A stretch of DNA of 64,000 bases from Actinocatenispora sp963815125 (GTDB lineage: Bacteria > Actinomycetota > Actinomycetes > Mycobacteriales > Micromonosporaceae), in assembly GCA_963815125.1 (NCBI GenBank), contig CAWFFM010000001.1, positions 1-64,000 on the forward strand, given 5' to 3'. How positions within the stretch are numbered: position 1 is the stretch's first letter; every line of letters begins with the position of its first letter. Below the pieces are notes generated by a model, which was not told where the DNA came from, ran no database searches, and was given only the letters and a program-made list of their open reading frames with translations. A program made the position numbers and the translations under genes. Positions 24,675 through 33,338 of this stretch are shown here, one piece after another.

Positions 24675-25185
24675 GTGGCTGCTTCGCGCGGGTGCGTTCG
24701 CCGCGGTCGATGACCCGGTGGGTCAGCCCGACGCTGTTCATGCTGACCCGCCCGATGGCCCGGACACCGGCCGCGACCGGCGCCGGAGCTTCGGGCGTGA
24801 CCAGCCAGGGCAGCGTGGCCATGCCCAGTTCGGCGATCCGCCGGACCTCCTCCGGGCCCCGCTCGGCGCCGAGGAAGATCGTGCCGATCGCGTTGTGCAG
24901 CAGCTCGGACAGCACATCGGACTCGGCCGGCCGGATCGCCCCGAAGACGTACAACAGCAGGTCGGAGGCGAGCGGCAACCGGGCGACCAGGATCGGCGCC
25001 GGCGGTACCGGTGCCGCGTGGCGACCGGTCGGGCGCAGTCGTACGGCCCGGACCGGTTCGTCGGACAGGGGTTCGAGCACCGCGCGCAGTGCGGCGTGCG
25101 AGTCGCCCAGCAGGATGATCTTGGCGGCGTCGATGTTGCCGTGCTGATCCGGCAGGAGCGTGTCGTTACAGCTTGTGCAGTCCAC
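24601..25185 (-). CDS. Conservon GTPase-like protein (CvnD position) without P-loop
   Basis: 194 residues, last gene of a four-gene conservon. CvnD proteins are normally Ras-like GTPases of similar size. Here the strand equivalent to the G1 motif reads NIDAAKIILLGDSHAALRAV, lacking GxxxxGK(S/T), and no NKxD or DxxG is visible. Later strands ILVARLPLASDLLLYVFGAI, AIGTIFLGAERG and ELGMATLPWLVTPEAP keep the fold order. Loss of nucleotide binding is therefore likely. The start overlaps CvnC by 20 bp. The assignment depends mainly on position in the cluster. Confidence 0.6.
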   Translation of the reverse strand: MDCTSCNDTLLPDQHGNIDAAKIILLGDSHAALRAVLEPLSDEPVRAVRLRPTGRHAAPVPPAPILVARLPLASDLLLYVFGAIRPAESDVLSELLHNAIGTIFLGAERGPEEVRRIAELGMATLPWLVTPEAPAPVAAGVRAIGRVSMNSVGLTHRVIDRGERTRAKQPLTAIVQHAIDDRRDPHRLVHFRHR

Positions 25186-25540
25186 TCAGCACCCTTTCCA
25201 ACAACGCGACGTACAGTTCGCCGCCTCTTGCATCGAGCGCCTCGTGGATGTCGAGCAGGCCGAGCTCGGCCAGCTCCACGATGAGTACCCGGGTGGTGTC
25301 CAGCGGCCGACCGAGCTGAGCGGCCAGCTCGGCCAGGGACTGGAGCCGTTCGGTGCACAACTGGACGAGGAGACGTCGGTCCCGGCCGGATACCACCACG
25401 CCGGGCGGACCCGGCTGCACGGCCTGTACCAGGGTCTCCACCGCCAGTACGGGGCCCGATCCGGAACGCTGTGCGATGACGGCGTACGGGCGAACCAGGT
25501 GCCCGCGTGGGTCCGGCCGCGGTGTGCCTGTTCTGGACAC
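25166..25540 (-). CDS. DUF742 protein (CvnC-like)
   Basis: 124 residues, GTG start at 25540. It matches the DUF742 layout: VRPYAVIAQRSG near the N-terminus, VLAVETLVQAV, then a winged-helix-like LLVQLCTERLQSLAELAAQL, DTTRVLIVELAELGLLDIHE. These small helix-turn-helix-like proteins sit between the roadblock protein and the GTPase in actinobacterial conservons and take part in a membrane-associated signalling complex. It overlaps the downstream gene by 20 bp and is 16 bp after the roadblock gene. Confidence 0.85.
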   Translation of the reverse strand: MSRTGTPRPDPRGHLVRPYAVIAQRSGSGPVLAVETLVQAVQPGPPGVVVSGRDRRLLVQLCTERLQSLAELAAQLGRPLDTTRVLIVELAELGLLDIHEALDARGGELYVALLERVLSGLHKL

Positions 25541-25556
25541 CTCAGGCTCCTGCTAC

Positions 25557-25955
25557 TCAACGGCTCGGCCGGGACTCGGGTACCAGTACGGTGCCGACCC
25601 GATCGACGAGCAGCATCATCTCGTAGCCGATCTTGCCGACATCGCATCCCCGCGGCGCCAACACCGCAAGGCAGGACCCGTCGCCGATACTCATCAGGAA
25701 CAGCACCCCCACGGACATCTCGATCACCGTCTGGACCACCTGCCCCCCGTCCAGCAGCGTGGCACCACCCTCGGCGAGGCTGTTGGTTCCGGCCGCTATC
25801 GCGGCCAGCTGCTCGGCCCGGTCCTCCGGCAGTTCGCCGGAGGCGGCGAGCAGCAGCCCGTCCGAGGAGACCGCGATCGCGTGTGCGACGCCCGCGTCCT
25901 CGGCGAACTGGGCGAGCAGCCAGCTGAGGTCGCTCGTATCCGCTCTGGCAATCAT
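25557..25955 (-). CDS. Roadblock/LC7-domain protein (CvnB-like)
   Basis: 132 residues. A single roadblock/LC7 domain: LSWLLAQFAEDAGVAHAIAV, SSDGLLLAASGELPEDRAEQ, LAAIAAGTNSLAEGG, VVQTVIEMSVGVLFLMSIGD, CLAVLAPRGCDVGKIGYEM. Roadblock proteins act as regulators or scaffolds for small GTPases. The ATG at 25955 overlaps the histidine kinase stop (ATGA), showing translational coupling. In this cluster the partner GTPase looks inactive, so the roadblock protein may work by protein contacts alone. Confidence 0.9.
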   Translation of the reverse strand: MIARADTSDLSWLLAQFAEDAGVAHAIAVSSDGLLLAASGELPEDRAEQLAAIAAGTNSLAEGGATLLDGGQVVQTVIEMSVGVLFLMSIGDGSCLAVLAPRGCDVGKIGYEMMLLVDRVGTVLVPESRPSR

Positions 25956-28543
25956 TGGCTGGCAGACTCCCCCGTGCGGTTCGGGTGGCTGGACTGGTGT
26001 GCTGCCGCGGAGCGTGCGTCCCGGCCGGCCGACGCGCGACGGTCCCGTCCGGTACTGACTCCGCGCTGGTACTCGGTCAGGAAGCTGCGTACCGCGCCGG
26101 CGTGACGGGGGATGTCCTCCGCCACCGGTTGCGGGCCGCTGAGGCCCGGCGCGAGTTGGCTCATCGGATCACGTACCGGCATTCCCCGGTGGGTCCGAGT
26201 CCGGTCCGATGGTGTGTGCCGGACCGGCAGTGCGGGCCGGCCGGCCGCCCTCTCCTCCGCCGACCGTGGCCGTGACTCCGGGCTGGGCCGGCGCCGGTCG
26301 TCGACGGTGGTCTGCGGGGACGTCGGTCCGGCGACCCGTGCGGTGGAACTGGAGAACCACTCGGCCGGACCGGCGGTGCCGGTGCGGCCCGGCGTGGTGG
26401 CGTGACCCGATGTCGCGGTCCGGCCCGGCGCCGCGGTCCGGCCCGATGTCGCGGCGCGGCCCGGCGTGCTGGTGTGGCCGGGACTGCCCGCTGCCAGCGG
26501 TGCGGTACGGTCCCGCGCCGCATGGTGCGGTACGACCGGTGTCCGGCGCGCGGGGGTGGGAGCCGCCCGGCTCACCGACACCAACTGAGCCGGCAGAGTC
26601 ACGTGTACGACCGTACCGCCGGTGGCGACGGAACCGAGATGTACCCGGATCCGGTGCCGGTCGGCGAGCCGGTGGACGACCGCGAAGCCCATCATCCGTA
26701 CCGAGGCGACGGTGCTGTCCTCGGGCTCGGCCAGCCGCCTGTTCAGCTCGTCCAGCCGGTCCTGCTTCATCCCGATGCCGTGGTCCTCGATCTCGACCAG
26801 CACCCGGTCGGAGAGCCGCCGGGCGCAGACCCGTACCCGCCGGCTCGGTGGCGAGAAGGTGGCGGCGTTCTCCAGCAGTTCGGCGAACAGCCGTACCACG
26901 TCGTTGACGGCGGCCGCACCGATCGCGACCAGCTCGTCCGGTTCGCCGTCGATGTTGAGTGGGCCGATCTCGATCCGTTCGTAGCGCGCGATCTCCGACT
27001 GGGCGGCGGCGAGCACGTCGGACAGTGCGGCGTCCTCCGAGCGCGGGCTGGCCGCATCGGAGCCGGCCAGGATGAGCAGGTTCTCGTCGTTGCGGCGCAT
27101 CTGGGTGGCCAGGTGGTCGAGTTCGAACAACTGGGCGAGCCGCTGCGGATGCTGCTCCTCGCGTTCGATCTGGTCCAGCCGGGCGATCATCTGGTCCACC
27201 AGTTTCTGGCTGCGCCGGGCCAGGCTGACGAACATGGCCGACACGTTGATCCGCAGCATCGCCTGTTCCAGCGCGATGCGCAGCGCCTCGCGGTGTACGC
27301 CGTTGAACGACCGGGCCAGCCGGCCGATCTCGTCGTCGCCGACGACGCGGATCGGGTCGTAGGCGTCGGCCACCAGCGCGGGTAGTGAGGAGGGGCGGGC
27401 CCGGCCGGGTGCCTGCAACCGGGCCACCGCCCGCGGCAGGTCCCGCCGGGCGATCGTGTCGGCCGCGGCGCCGAGGCGGCGCAGGGACCGTGACATGACC
27501 CGGGCCAGCATGAGGGTGACCAGCACGGCGAGCCCGATCGCCAGCAGCACGCCCAGGGTCTCCCCGGTGACCTGGCGGATCACCTGGTCGTGATAGCCGC
27601 TGACCTGCCGGGCCACGCCGGCGTCGAGCTGTTCCTCCACCCAGCGCATCAGGTCGGCCATCGAGCCGAGCGCCCGGCGTACCTCGTCGGCCTGGCCGGT
27701 CGACCCGCTCCCCGTTTCCCGACTCAGCCCGGTGATCAGCGTGTCGGCCAGGTGTACGGCATCACCGGACACCGTGGTGGAGACCAGTTTGCGCTGGGAG
27801 ACCGTGGCGGTACGCATGAACCGCAGCAGGCTCTGTTCCTGCGCATGCAGTGCGGCGGCGAACGTGGCCCGTTCGTCCGGCCCGAACTGGCCGCTCCGCA
27901 GGCCGACGTAGCCCAGCGTCTGTTCGTATCCGACGTCGGCCTTGACCTCGGAGAACAGTGCGCTGGCGCGGATCGGGTTGCCTTCCTCGGAGTTCCCGGC
28001 ATGCTGCGCGACGCTGTTGCGGTAGGTATTGAGCGCGCTGATGACGACCTCGTAGCGCAGCGCGACAGCGGAACCGACGGTCTGCCGGCGGGTGACCTGT
28101 TGTCGCAGGGCCGGCAGGGTGGCCAGGAAGTTGTGTACCTCGCGCAGATCGGCGCCGACGTCCGCCGGTACGTCGCCGAGGCCCGCGACCAACTGCTGGA
28201 ACCGGTGCGTGGCGCGGTCGGTGGTGCGGCGGCGGTCGGCCAGGGCGGATCGTGCGTCGCCGGTCAGGACCACCTGCGCGGCGGTGATCCGTTCGTGCGA
28301 CAGGTCGTCGGACAGCGCGGCGGCGGCACGGGACAGCGTGGTCAGGTCCCGTAGCGCTGTCGCGGATGATGCTTCGCGGATGTTGCTGGAGATCCGCAAC
28401 GTGGCCAACGTGAGCACGGTCGCGAGCGGAATTACGATGATCATCGCGAGCTTGCGTCGGATCGAGGCGTTGCGCAGCCAGGCCATCGGCGCGCGGCGTG
28501 CGGCGTGGCCGCCTCCCGGCTGGCCGGCCTGCTGCGCAGTCAC
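25952..28543 (-). CDS. Conservon sensor histidine kinase-like protein (CvnA-like)
   Basis: 863 residues from GTG 28543 (GGGAG seven bases upstream); an ATG at 28597 is an alternative. The first membrane helix is KLAMIIVIPLATVLTLATL. The nitrate/nitrite-sensing-like extracytoplasmic helical domain covers residues about 55-330, the second helix is GVLLAIGLAVLVTLMLARVM, then HAMP, then a dimerisation region (RRSQKLVDQMIARLDQIERE, LFELDHLATQMRRNDENLLI) and an HATPase domain with LFAELLENAATFSPP (N box) and IEDHGIGM (G1 box). The C-terminal 160 residues are Pro/Thr/Gly/Arg-rich repeats. It shares a divergent promoter region with the ligand-binding lipoprotein at 28801. Confidence 0.88.
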   Translation of the reverse strand: MTAQQAGQPGGGHAARRAPMAWLRNASIRRKLAMIIVIPLATVLTLATLRISSNIREASSATALRDLTTLSRAAAALSDDLSHERITAAQVVLTGDARSALADRRRTTDRATHRFQQLVAGLGDVPADVGADLREVHNFLATLPALRQQVTRRQTVGSAVALRYEVVISALNTYRNSVAQHAGNSEEGNPIRASALFSEVKADVGYEQTLGYVGLRSGQFGPDERATFAAALHAQEQSLLRFMRTATVSQRKLVSTTVSGDAVHLADTLITGLSRETGSGSTGQADEVRRALGSMADLMRWVEEQLDAGVARQVSGYHDQVIRQVTGETLGVLLAIGLAVLVTLMLARVMSRSLRRLGAAADTIARRDLPRAVARLQAPGRARPSSLPALVADAYDPIRVVGDDEIGRLARSFNGVHREALRIALEQAMLRINVSAMFVSLARRSQKLVDQMIARLDQIEREEQHPQRLAQLFELDHLATQMRRNDENLLILAGSDAASPRSEDAALSDVLAAAQSEIARYERIEIGPLNIDGEPDELVAIGAAAVNDVVRLFAELLENAATFSPPSRRVRVCARRLSDRVLVEIEDHGIGMKQDRLDELNRRLAEPEDSTVASVRMMGFAVVHRLADRHRIRVHLGSVATGGTVVHVTLPAQLVSVSRAAPTPARRTPVVPHHAARDRTAPLAAGSPGHTSTPGRAATSGRTAAPGRTATSGHATTPGRTGTAGPAEWFSSSTARVAGPTSPQTTVDDRRRPSPESRPRSAEERAAGRPALPVRHTPSDRTRTHRGMPVRDPMSQLAPGLSGPQPVAEDIPRHAGAVRSFLTEYQRGVSTGRDRRASAGRDARSAAAHQSSHPNRTGESASQ

Positions 28544-28800
28544 ACAATGCTCCCATGCCGAGCGGTTCTTCGGAAAAATTGGCCTTTGCGACGTCATGAG
28601 GCAATGCGAAGAAGATAGCAGTGTTTTTCCGTTCACCCGGACAGGCCCTAGGATACGTCTGCGGTCGTCCCCGACCCCGGTCCGAGTCGACGCCCGGACC
28701 TGCCGTCTCTGTTGAGATTCGTTCTGTACCAACGAAAGGCGACGTCGATGGCAACCTGCCCCGGCCCCCCGACGGCGCTGTCGGCCCGCCGGAGCTGCTG

Positions 28801-30012
28801 GTGAGGCGGCGTGCCCAGGGCCGGTACGGGGCTCCTTCCCGCCGAGGCGTGGCCGGGTCGACGTTCACCGTCGCTCTGATGCTGGTGGCGGCCGTACTCG
28901 CCGGTTGTGCGTCGTTCACCACATCCGCCCCGCCGACTCGGACCGTACTGGTGGGCGCCGATCTGTCACTGCACGGTGCCGGCGCCGCGACCGGCCGGGT
29001 ACTCGACGGTGCTCTCCGGCTCCAGGTGCGTTCCCTCAACGACCAGGACGCCGTACCGCATGTGCGGTTCGCCCTCGCCGTACGGGACAACAGATCCGAC
29101 CCGGCCACCAGCACCGCGAACATCCGGGCGTTCCAACAGGACCGTACGGTGGTCGCCGCGGTCACCGGCGGCTGTGACGACTGCCTGACCGCTACCGCGC
29201 CGCTGATCGGCGCCGGCTCGTTGCCGGTCGTCTCGCTGTCCCCGGTGGACCTGCCGGCCGGCACCGCAGGTCAGGGTTCGCCGCTGTTCAAGCTGGCGCC
29301 CAATGCCGGCGACGACGCGGCGGCACTGGTCCGGCTGCTGCTCGGCGGGCACACCCACCGGGCGGCGCTGGTGGCCGGGCCGGGGCGCTACGCCGCGCAG
29401 GTCAGCGCGGCGATCCGGCAGGAGGCACGGTCCCGGCACCTGTCGTTGGCGGACACCACCAGGCTGACGGGGGCGACCGGCACGGTTGCCGGACACGTCC
29501 TCGGTGCTGGCCCGTCCAGCCCTGACGCGGTACTGGTGGTCGCGTCGCCGGGCAGTGCGGCCAGCATGGTCGGCTCCCTACGGCAGCAGGGTTTCCGTGG
29601 CACCGTCGCGCTGGACGCCGCGGCGGTGTCCGACCTGTTCCTGTCCGACGACCGGCTCAACGGCTGCTACCTGGTCTTTCCGGCGATCCTGGCAATGGAC
29701 GACCAGGTCGCCTCCACCCCGGCGAAGGCGGTGCAGCGGCAGTGGTTCGACGACTACACCAGCCGCTACGGCGGCTATTCGGCGGTCAGCGGCTTCGCCG
29801 GGGACGCCCTGTCGGTGATCGCGGACGCGGCGCTGGCGGCCGGGGCGACCGACCGCGGGAAACTCCAGGCAGCGATCGAGACCATCCAGTTCGACGGGCT
29901 GAGCGGGCCGGTCCGGTTCACCCCGGACACCCACTCGGCACTGACCCCGCAGGCACTGTCGACCCTGCGGGTGGCCAACCGGCGCTGGCATCTGAGTACG
30001 ACACTGCGCTGA
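28801..30012 (+). CDS. Lipoprotein with type 1 periplasmic ligand-binding fold
   Basis: 403 residues from GTG 28801. The signal peptide and lipobox are TFTVALMLVAAVLAGC. The mature part is a Leu/Ile/Val-binding-protein-like fold: VLVGADLSLHGAGAATGRVL, VRDNRSDPATSTANIRAF, VVAAVTGGCDDCLTATAPLI, LPVVSLSPVDL, HRAALVAGPGRYAAQVSAAI, PDAVLVVASPGSAASMVGSL, and WFDDYTSRYGGYSAVSGFAG. No permease or ATPase of the branched-chain type is adjacent. Its position divergent from the conservon kinase suggests it could present a ligand to that sensor, which is an inference. Confidence 0.75.
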   Translation: MRRRAQGRYGAPSRRGVAGSTFTVALMLVAAVLAGCASFTTSAPPTRTVLVGADLSLHGAGAATGRVLDGALRLQVRSLNDQDAVPHVRFALAVRDNRSDPATSTANIRAFQQDRTVVAAVTGGCDDCLTATAPLIGAGSLPVVSLSPVDLPAGTAGQGSPLFKLAPNAGDDAAALVRLLLGGHTHRAALVAGPGRYAAQVSAAIRQEARSRHLSLADTTRLTGATGTVAGHVLGAGPSSPDAVLVVASPGSAASMVGSLRQQGFRGTVALDAAAVSDLFLSDDRLNGCYLVFPAILAMDDQVASTPAKAVQRQWFDDYTSRYGGYSAVSGFAGDALSVIADAALAAGATDRGKLQAAIETIQFDGLSGPVRFTPDTHSALTPQALSTLRVANRRWHLSTTLR

Positions 30013-30046
30013 GGGCACGGTCGGTCGACCGTACCGTCGGCGGCCG

Positions 30047-30862
30047 TCACTGTCCGCGGCGCTGCCGGCCCCACGGGATGAGGAGCCATTCCAGCCCGGT
30101 CAGCAGGTAGAACAGCACGATACTGAGCGCACCCAGCAGTACCAGCGCGGCGAAGACAAGGGGGGTGTTGAAGTTCGCGCCGGCCTGCACGATGACGAAG
30201 CCGAGCCCCCGGTCCCCGCCGGAGAACTCGCCGATCACCGCCCCGATGACGGACAGCGTGACGGCAACCTTCAGACCGACGAAGATCTCCCGCAACGCAC
30301 CGGGGAACCGGATCTTGATGAAGGTCCGGGTACGGGACGCGTCCAGCGCCCGCGCCAGTTCCAACAGTTCCGCCGGGGTGGACAGCAGCCCGGTCGCGGT
30401 GGAGAGCACGATCGGGAAGAAGCAGACCAGGAAGACCATCACCACCTTGGGCAGCTGACCGAACCCCAGCCAGACGACCAGCAGCGGGGCCAGGGCCAGC
30501 TTCGGTACCGCGTTGATGCCGACCAGCAGTGGGTAGATGGTGCGTTCGATCACCCGCCACGCGGCGATCCCGACGCCGATTCCGACGCCGACCACGGCGG
30601 CCAGCAGGAATCCCTCGGCCACCTCCAGTACGGTCACGCCCGTCTGGTACAGCAGGTAGCCCGGCAGCTGGCGGTAGGCGTCGAGTACCGCGGGCGGGGA
30701 CGGCAGCAGGAACGGATCGAGGCGCAGCAGCCAGGTCGCTGCCCACCACAGTCCGATCACACCGAGTGCGCCGGCCAGCGGCGGTGCGGCCAGTTGCAGT
30801 ATCCCCGCCCATCCGCGGCGCCCACCCCGGCCGGACGTCGCGCTGCCTGGTTCAGGGTGCAA
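30047..30862 (-). CDS. ABC transporter permease (SsuC/TauC/NMT type)
   Basis: 271 residues. The start is taken as TTG 30862, which overlaps the stop of the binding-protein gene. Six hydrophobic segments include PPLAGALGVIGLWWAATWLL, AEGFLLAAVVGVGIGVGIAA, and the EAA loop ALDASRTRTFIKIRFPGALR, the coupling helix for the ATPase, followed by IFVGLKVAVTLSVIGAVIGE. BPD_transp_1 family. It forms the inner-membrane pore of an importer for a small organic nutrient with the adjacent binding protein and the divergently encoded ATPase. Confidence 0.88.
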   Translation of the reverse strand: MHPEPGSATSGRGGRRGWAGILQLAAPPLAGALGVIGLWWAATWLLRLDPFLLPSPPAVLDAYRQLPGYLLYQTGVTVLEVAEGFLLAAVVGVGIGVGIAAWRVIERTIYPLLVGINAVPKLALAPLLVVWLGFGQLPKVVMVFLVCFFPIVLSTATGLLSTPAELLELARALDASRTRTFIKIRFPGALREIFVGLKVAVTLSVIGAVIGEFSGGDRGLGFVIVQAGANFNTPLVFAALVLLGALSIVLFYLLTGLEWLLIPWGRQRRGQ

Positions 30863-31859
30863 GGCTGAACGTCGCCACCTTCGACGGGGTGAGGCCGGCT
30901 TCGATGGCACCGGCACCTTGCAGGATGGCGATGGAGCGGGTGACCCGGTGCTCGTCCAACGCGCCGACCGGGACCTTCGCCGCATCGGACCGTACGTAGG
31001 GAGCCATCAGCCGAAGTTCCGCGGCCGACTCCTTGAGATTCTGGGTGGGCTGGTGTTTGACGAAAATGCGGGCCGCCTCGTCGGGATGCGAGATGGCGTA
31101 GTCGAGCCCCTTCAGCAGTGCCCTGGTGAACCGGCGTACCAGGTCCGGCTTCTTCTTGGCCAGGGTGGTGGAGGTGAAGACCGCGTTGCTGTAGAGATCG
31201 CGCAGGTAGGTGGAGTAGGGCAGGACGACAGCGTGTCGGCCCTTGGCGGCCCGCTCGATCAGCGGCTGGCCGACGGCGAACTGGCCGATGGCGTCGACCT
31301 TCCCGGCGGCCAGTACGGCGGGTAGTTGCGGCGCGGGGAAGTTGACCCACCTGACCTTGTGGGCGTCGATCCCGGCCAGCTTCGCGTATACGGGGAACAG
31401 TAGTTGGACCGTGGATCCGGCCTGGTCTGCCACGGTGCGGCCGGCCAGGTCGCGGGGCCCGTGGATCGGGCTGGGGTCAAGCGCCATGATGGTCGACAGG
31501 GACCGCTGGTGGATCGCGGCGACCGCGGTGACCGGCAGATGTTCGCGGGAGATCTCGATGAGTGTCCCGGTGAAGTCGCACGGGGCGAAGTCGACCTTGC
31601 CGGTGGCGATGAGCTTGAGGTTGTTGCCGGTCCCGGTGCCGGGCTTGACCGAGACGTCGAGCCCGGCGGCGTGGAAGTAGCCCCGGTCCAGCGCGACGTA
31701 CGCGTACGCCTCCCGACCCAGTGCACCGAATGAAGTGAGGTAACTCACTTTTTCGAGCCCGCCGGTCCTGCTCGGACTCTCGCCACCACAGCCGGCCAGC
31801 GTTGCTGCCGTCAGTGTCGCGGTCGATCCGCCCAGTAGTGCGCGGCGCGTGATTCCCAT
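30852..31859 (-). CDS. ABC transporter substrate-binding lipoprotein (NMT1/THI5-like)
   Basis: 335 residues. The N-terminus MGITRRALLGG is twin-arginine-like and is followed by a lipobox TLAGC. The body has VSYLTSFGALGREAYAYVAL, GYFHAAGLDVSVKPGTGTGN, IATGKVDFAPCDFTGTLIEI, LAGRTVADQAGSTVQLLFPV, WVNFPAPQLPAVLAAGKVDA, SNAVFTSTTLAKKKPDLVRR. The NMT1 family binds thiamine-pyrimidine precursors, nitrate, sulfonates or similar ligands; the exact ligand is not deducible. The start region 31860-32119 is shared with the ATPase and contains no TPP riboswitch core that I can see. Confidence 0.87.
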   Translation of the reverse strand: MGITRRALLGGSTATLTAATLAGCGGESPSRTGGLEKVSYLTSFGALGREAYAYVALDRGYFHAAGLDVSVKPGTGTGNNLKLIATGKVDFAPCDFTGTLIEISREHLPVTAVAAIHQRSLSTIMALDPSPIHGPRDLAGRTVADQAGSTVQLLFPVYAKLAGIDAHKVRWVNFPAPQLPAVLAAGKVDAIGQFAVGQPLIERAAKGRHAVVLPYSTYLRDLYSNAVFTSTTLAKKKPDLVRRFTRALLKGLDYAISHPDEAARIFVKHQPTQNLKESAAELRLMAPYVRSDAAKVPVGALDEHRVTRSIAILQGAGAIEAGLTPSKVATFSLAP

Positions 31860-32119
31860 CGGTGTCGGCGTCCCTTCGTCCTCGCTGCTGCGCTGGAGAT
31901 GCGCTACGAAACTGCTCTCTCACGGAAGGTCAGAACCGCGTGGCCGTTGAATGTATCGAACAACGCCCTAGGTGATCTGCTCGGCCAATAGCCGCAAAAG
32001 AGTACCGCTACCCGTGTGGCCTGCTACGGGGCGCTAGTGGACGTTCGCCCCGTTGTGCGGAAACATGGCCCACACACACTGATCCGGACCATGGGGAACC
32101 GAATCCAGAGGGGGGCAGC

Positions 32120-32878
32120 GTGCTGCTCGGGATGGAGTCGGTCTCCCGGAGCTTCCCGGGCCGTACCGGCGCCGTACCGGCTCTGGCCGACATCACGCTG
32201 CACGTCGGCGCCGGCGAATTCGTGGCCGTCATCGGCCGGTCCGGCTGCGGCAAGTCCACGCTGCTGCGGCTGCTCGCCGGCCTGCTCACGCCGAGCCGGG
32301 GTCACGCGACCCTGGACGGCCGGCTGATCCGTCGGCCCAGCCGCGAGGTCGCCGTGATGTTCCAGCACCCGGCCCTGCTGGCCTGGCGGACGGTGCTCGA
32401 CAACGTACTGCTGCCCGCCGAGATGTTCGGCTGGCCGCGGGCCGGTCAGCTCGCCCGGGCCCGTGAACTGCTCGCCATGGTCGGTCTCGCCGATGCCGCC
32501 GGCCGGCTGCCGCACGAACTGTCCGGCGGCATGCAGCAGCGCGTCGCGCTCTGCCGTGCCCTCCTGCAACGCCCCCGCGTGCTGCTGATGGACGAGCCGT
32601 TCTCGGCTCTCGACGCGTTGACCCGGGAGGAGTTGTCCGTCGAGTTGCAGCGCATCCATGTCGCGCACGACATCACCACGGTCCTGGTGACCCACTCCAT
32701 CGACGAGGCGATCCTGCTCGCCGACCGGGTGGTGGTGCTGCACTCCCGACCCGGCCGGATCCACCGGATCGTGCCGGTCGACCTGCCCCGGCCACGGTCA
32801 CTGGGCCGCGACGCGTACACCGCCCAGGTGGCTGAGTATCGAGCAACCCTGCATGATCTGCTACTCGGGCCGGGCTGA
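32120..32878 (+). CDS. ABC transporter ATP-binding protein (SsuB/TauB-like)
   Basis: 252 residues, GTG 32120 after GAGGGGGGCAGC. Walker A is GRSGCGKST, Q-loop VMFQHPALLAW, ABC signature LSGGMQQRVALCRALL, Walker B VLLMDEPFSALDALT and H-switch VLVTHSIDEAILLADRV. It powers the importer whose binding protein and permease are encoded divergently on the other side of a 260-bp gap. The C-terminal DLPRPRSLGRDAY motif is characteristic of the nitrate/sulfonate/taurine group. A cupin gene follows on the same strand after 49 bp. Confidence 0.9.
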   Translation: MLLGMESVSRSFPGRTGAVPALADITLHVGAGEFVAVIGRSGCGKSTLLRLLAGLLTPSRGHATLDGRLIRRPSREVAVMFQHPALLAWRTVLDNVLLPAEMFGWPRAGQLARARELLAMVGLADAAGRLPHELSGGMQQRVALCRALLQRPRVLLMDEPFSALDALTREELSVELQRIHVAHDITTVLVTHSIDEAILLADRVVVLHSRPGRIHRIVPVDLPRPRSLGRDAYTAQVAEYRATLHDLLLGPG

Positions 32879-32927
32879 GTTCCAGCGTTACCCGGCCGCG
32901 ACCATCCACCACCTCAGGAGCCAGTCA

Positions 32928-33245
32928 GTGCCCGAACAGACCACCGACCCTGCACTCGGACCCGTCGGTCAGCGGGTGATGCTGGAGAACGAGCATGTCC
33001 GGGTGTGGCAGGTGTGTCTCCCGCCGGGGCACACCCAGCGGCTGCACCGACACGACCATCCGTACGTTGTCGTCGCTGTGACCAGCGGTATCAACGTCAT
33101 CGAGACGGTCGACGGGGAGCGGATCGACGCGCCGGAGCCGACCGGGAACGTGGTCTACCGGCCCTCCGGCGCGGTGCACAGTCTCACCAACGTGGGCGAG
33201 ACCGAATACGTGGGTAGGATCATCGAACTGCTCGATCTGGACTGA
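32928..33245 (+). CDS. Small cupin-domain protein
   Basis: 105 residues from GTG 32928 with AGGAG nearby. It is a single cupin barrel: VRVWQVCLPPGHTQRLHRHD, HPYVVVAVTSG, and a second motif VVYRPSGAVHSLTNVGETEY. The metal ligands are probably the His pair in HRHDH and the His in AVHSL. It follows the ABC ATPase by 49 bp on the same strand and is likely in the same transcript, so it could process or sense the imported compound. The reaction is unknown. Confidence 0.8.
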   Translation: MPEQTTDPALGPVGQRVMLENEHVRVWQVCLPPGHTQRLHRHDHPYVVVAVTSGINVIETVDGERIDAPEPTGNVVYRPSGAVHSLTNVGETEYVGRIIELLDLD

Positions 33246-33338
33246 GAGTCCGATAGTTACCGCCTCGGTGATCTTCTCACCGCTGGCGTCATCTCCTATG
33301 CTTTGTCCAGGTAGACATCCATCACCGGGCGGTCGCGA

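Noticed and set aside
31860..32119. TPP riboswitch upstream of the NMT1-like binding protein
   Set aside because: A GAAGGGA-like string is present on the minus strand, but the conserved CTGAGA and ACCTGA...TAATGCC elements are missing.
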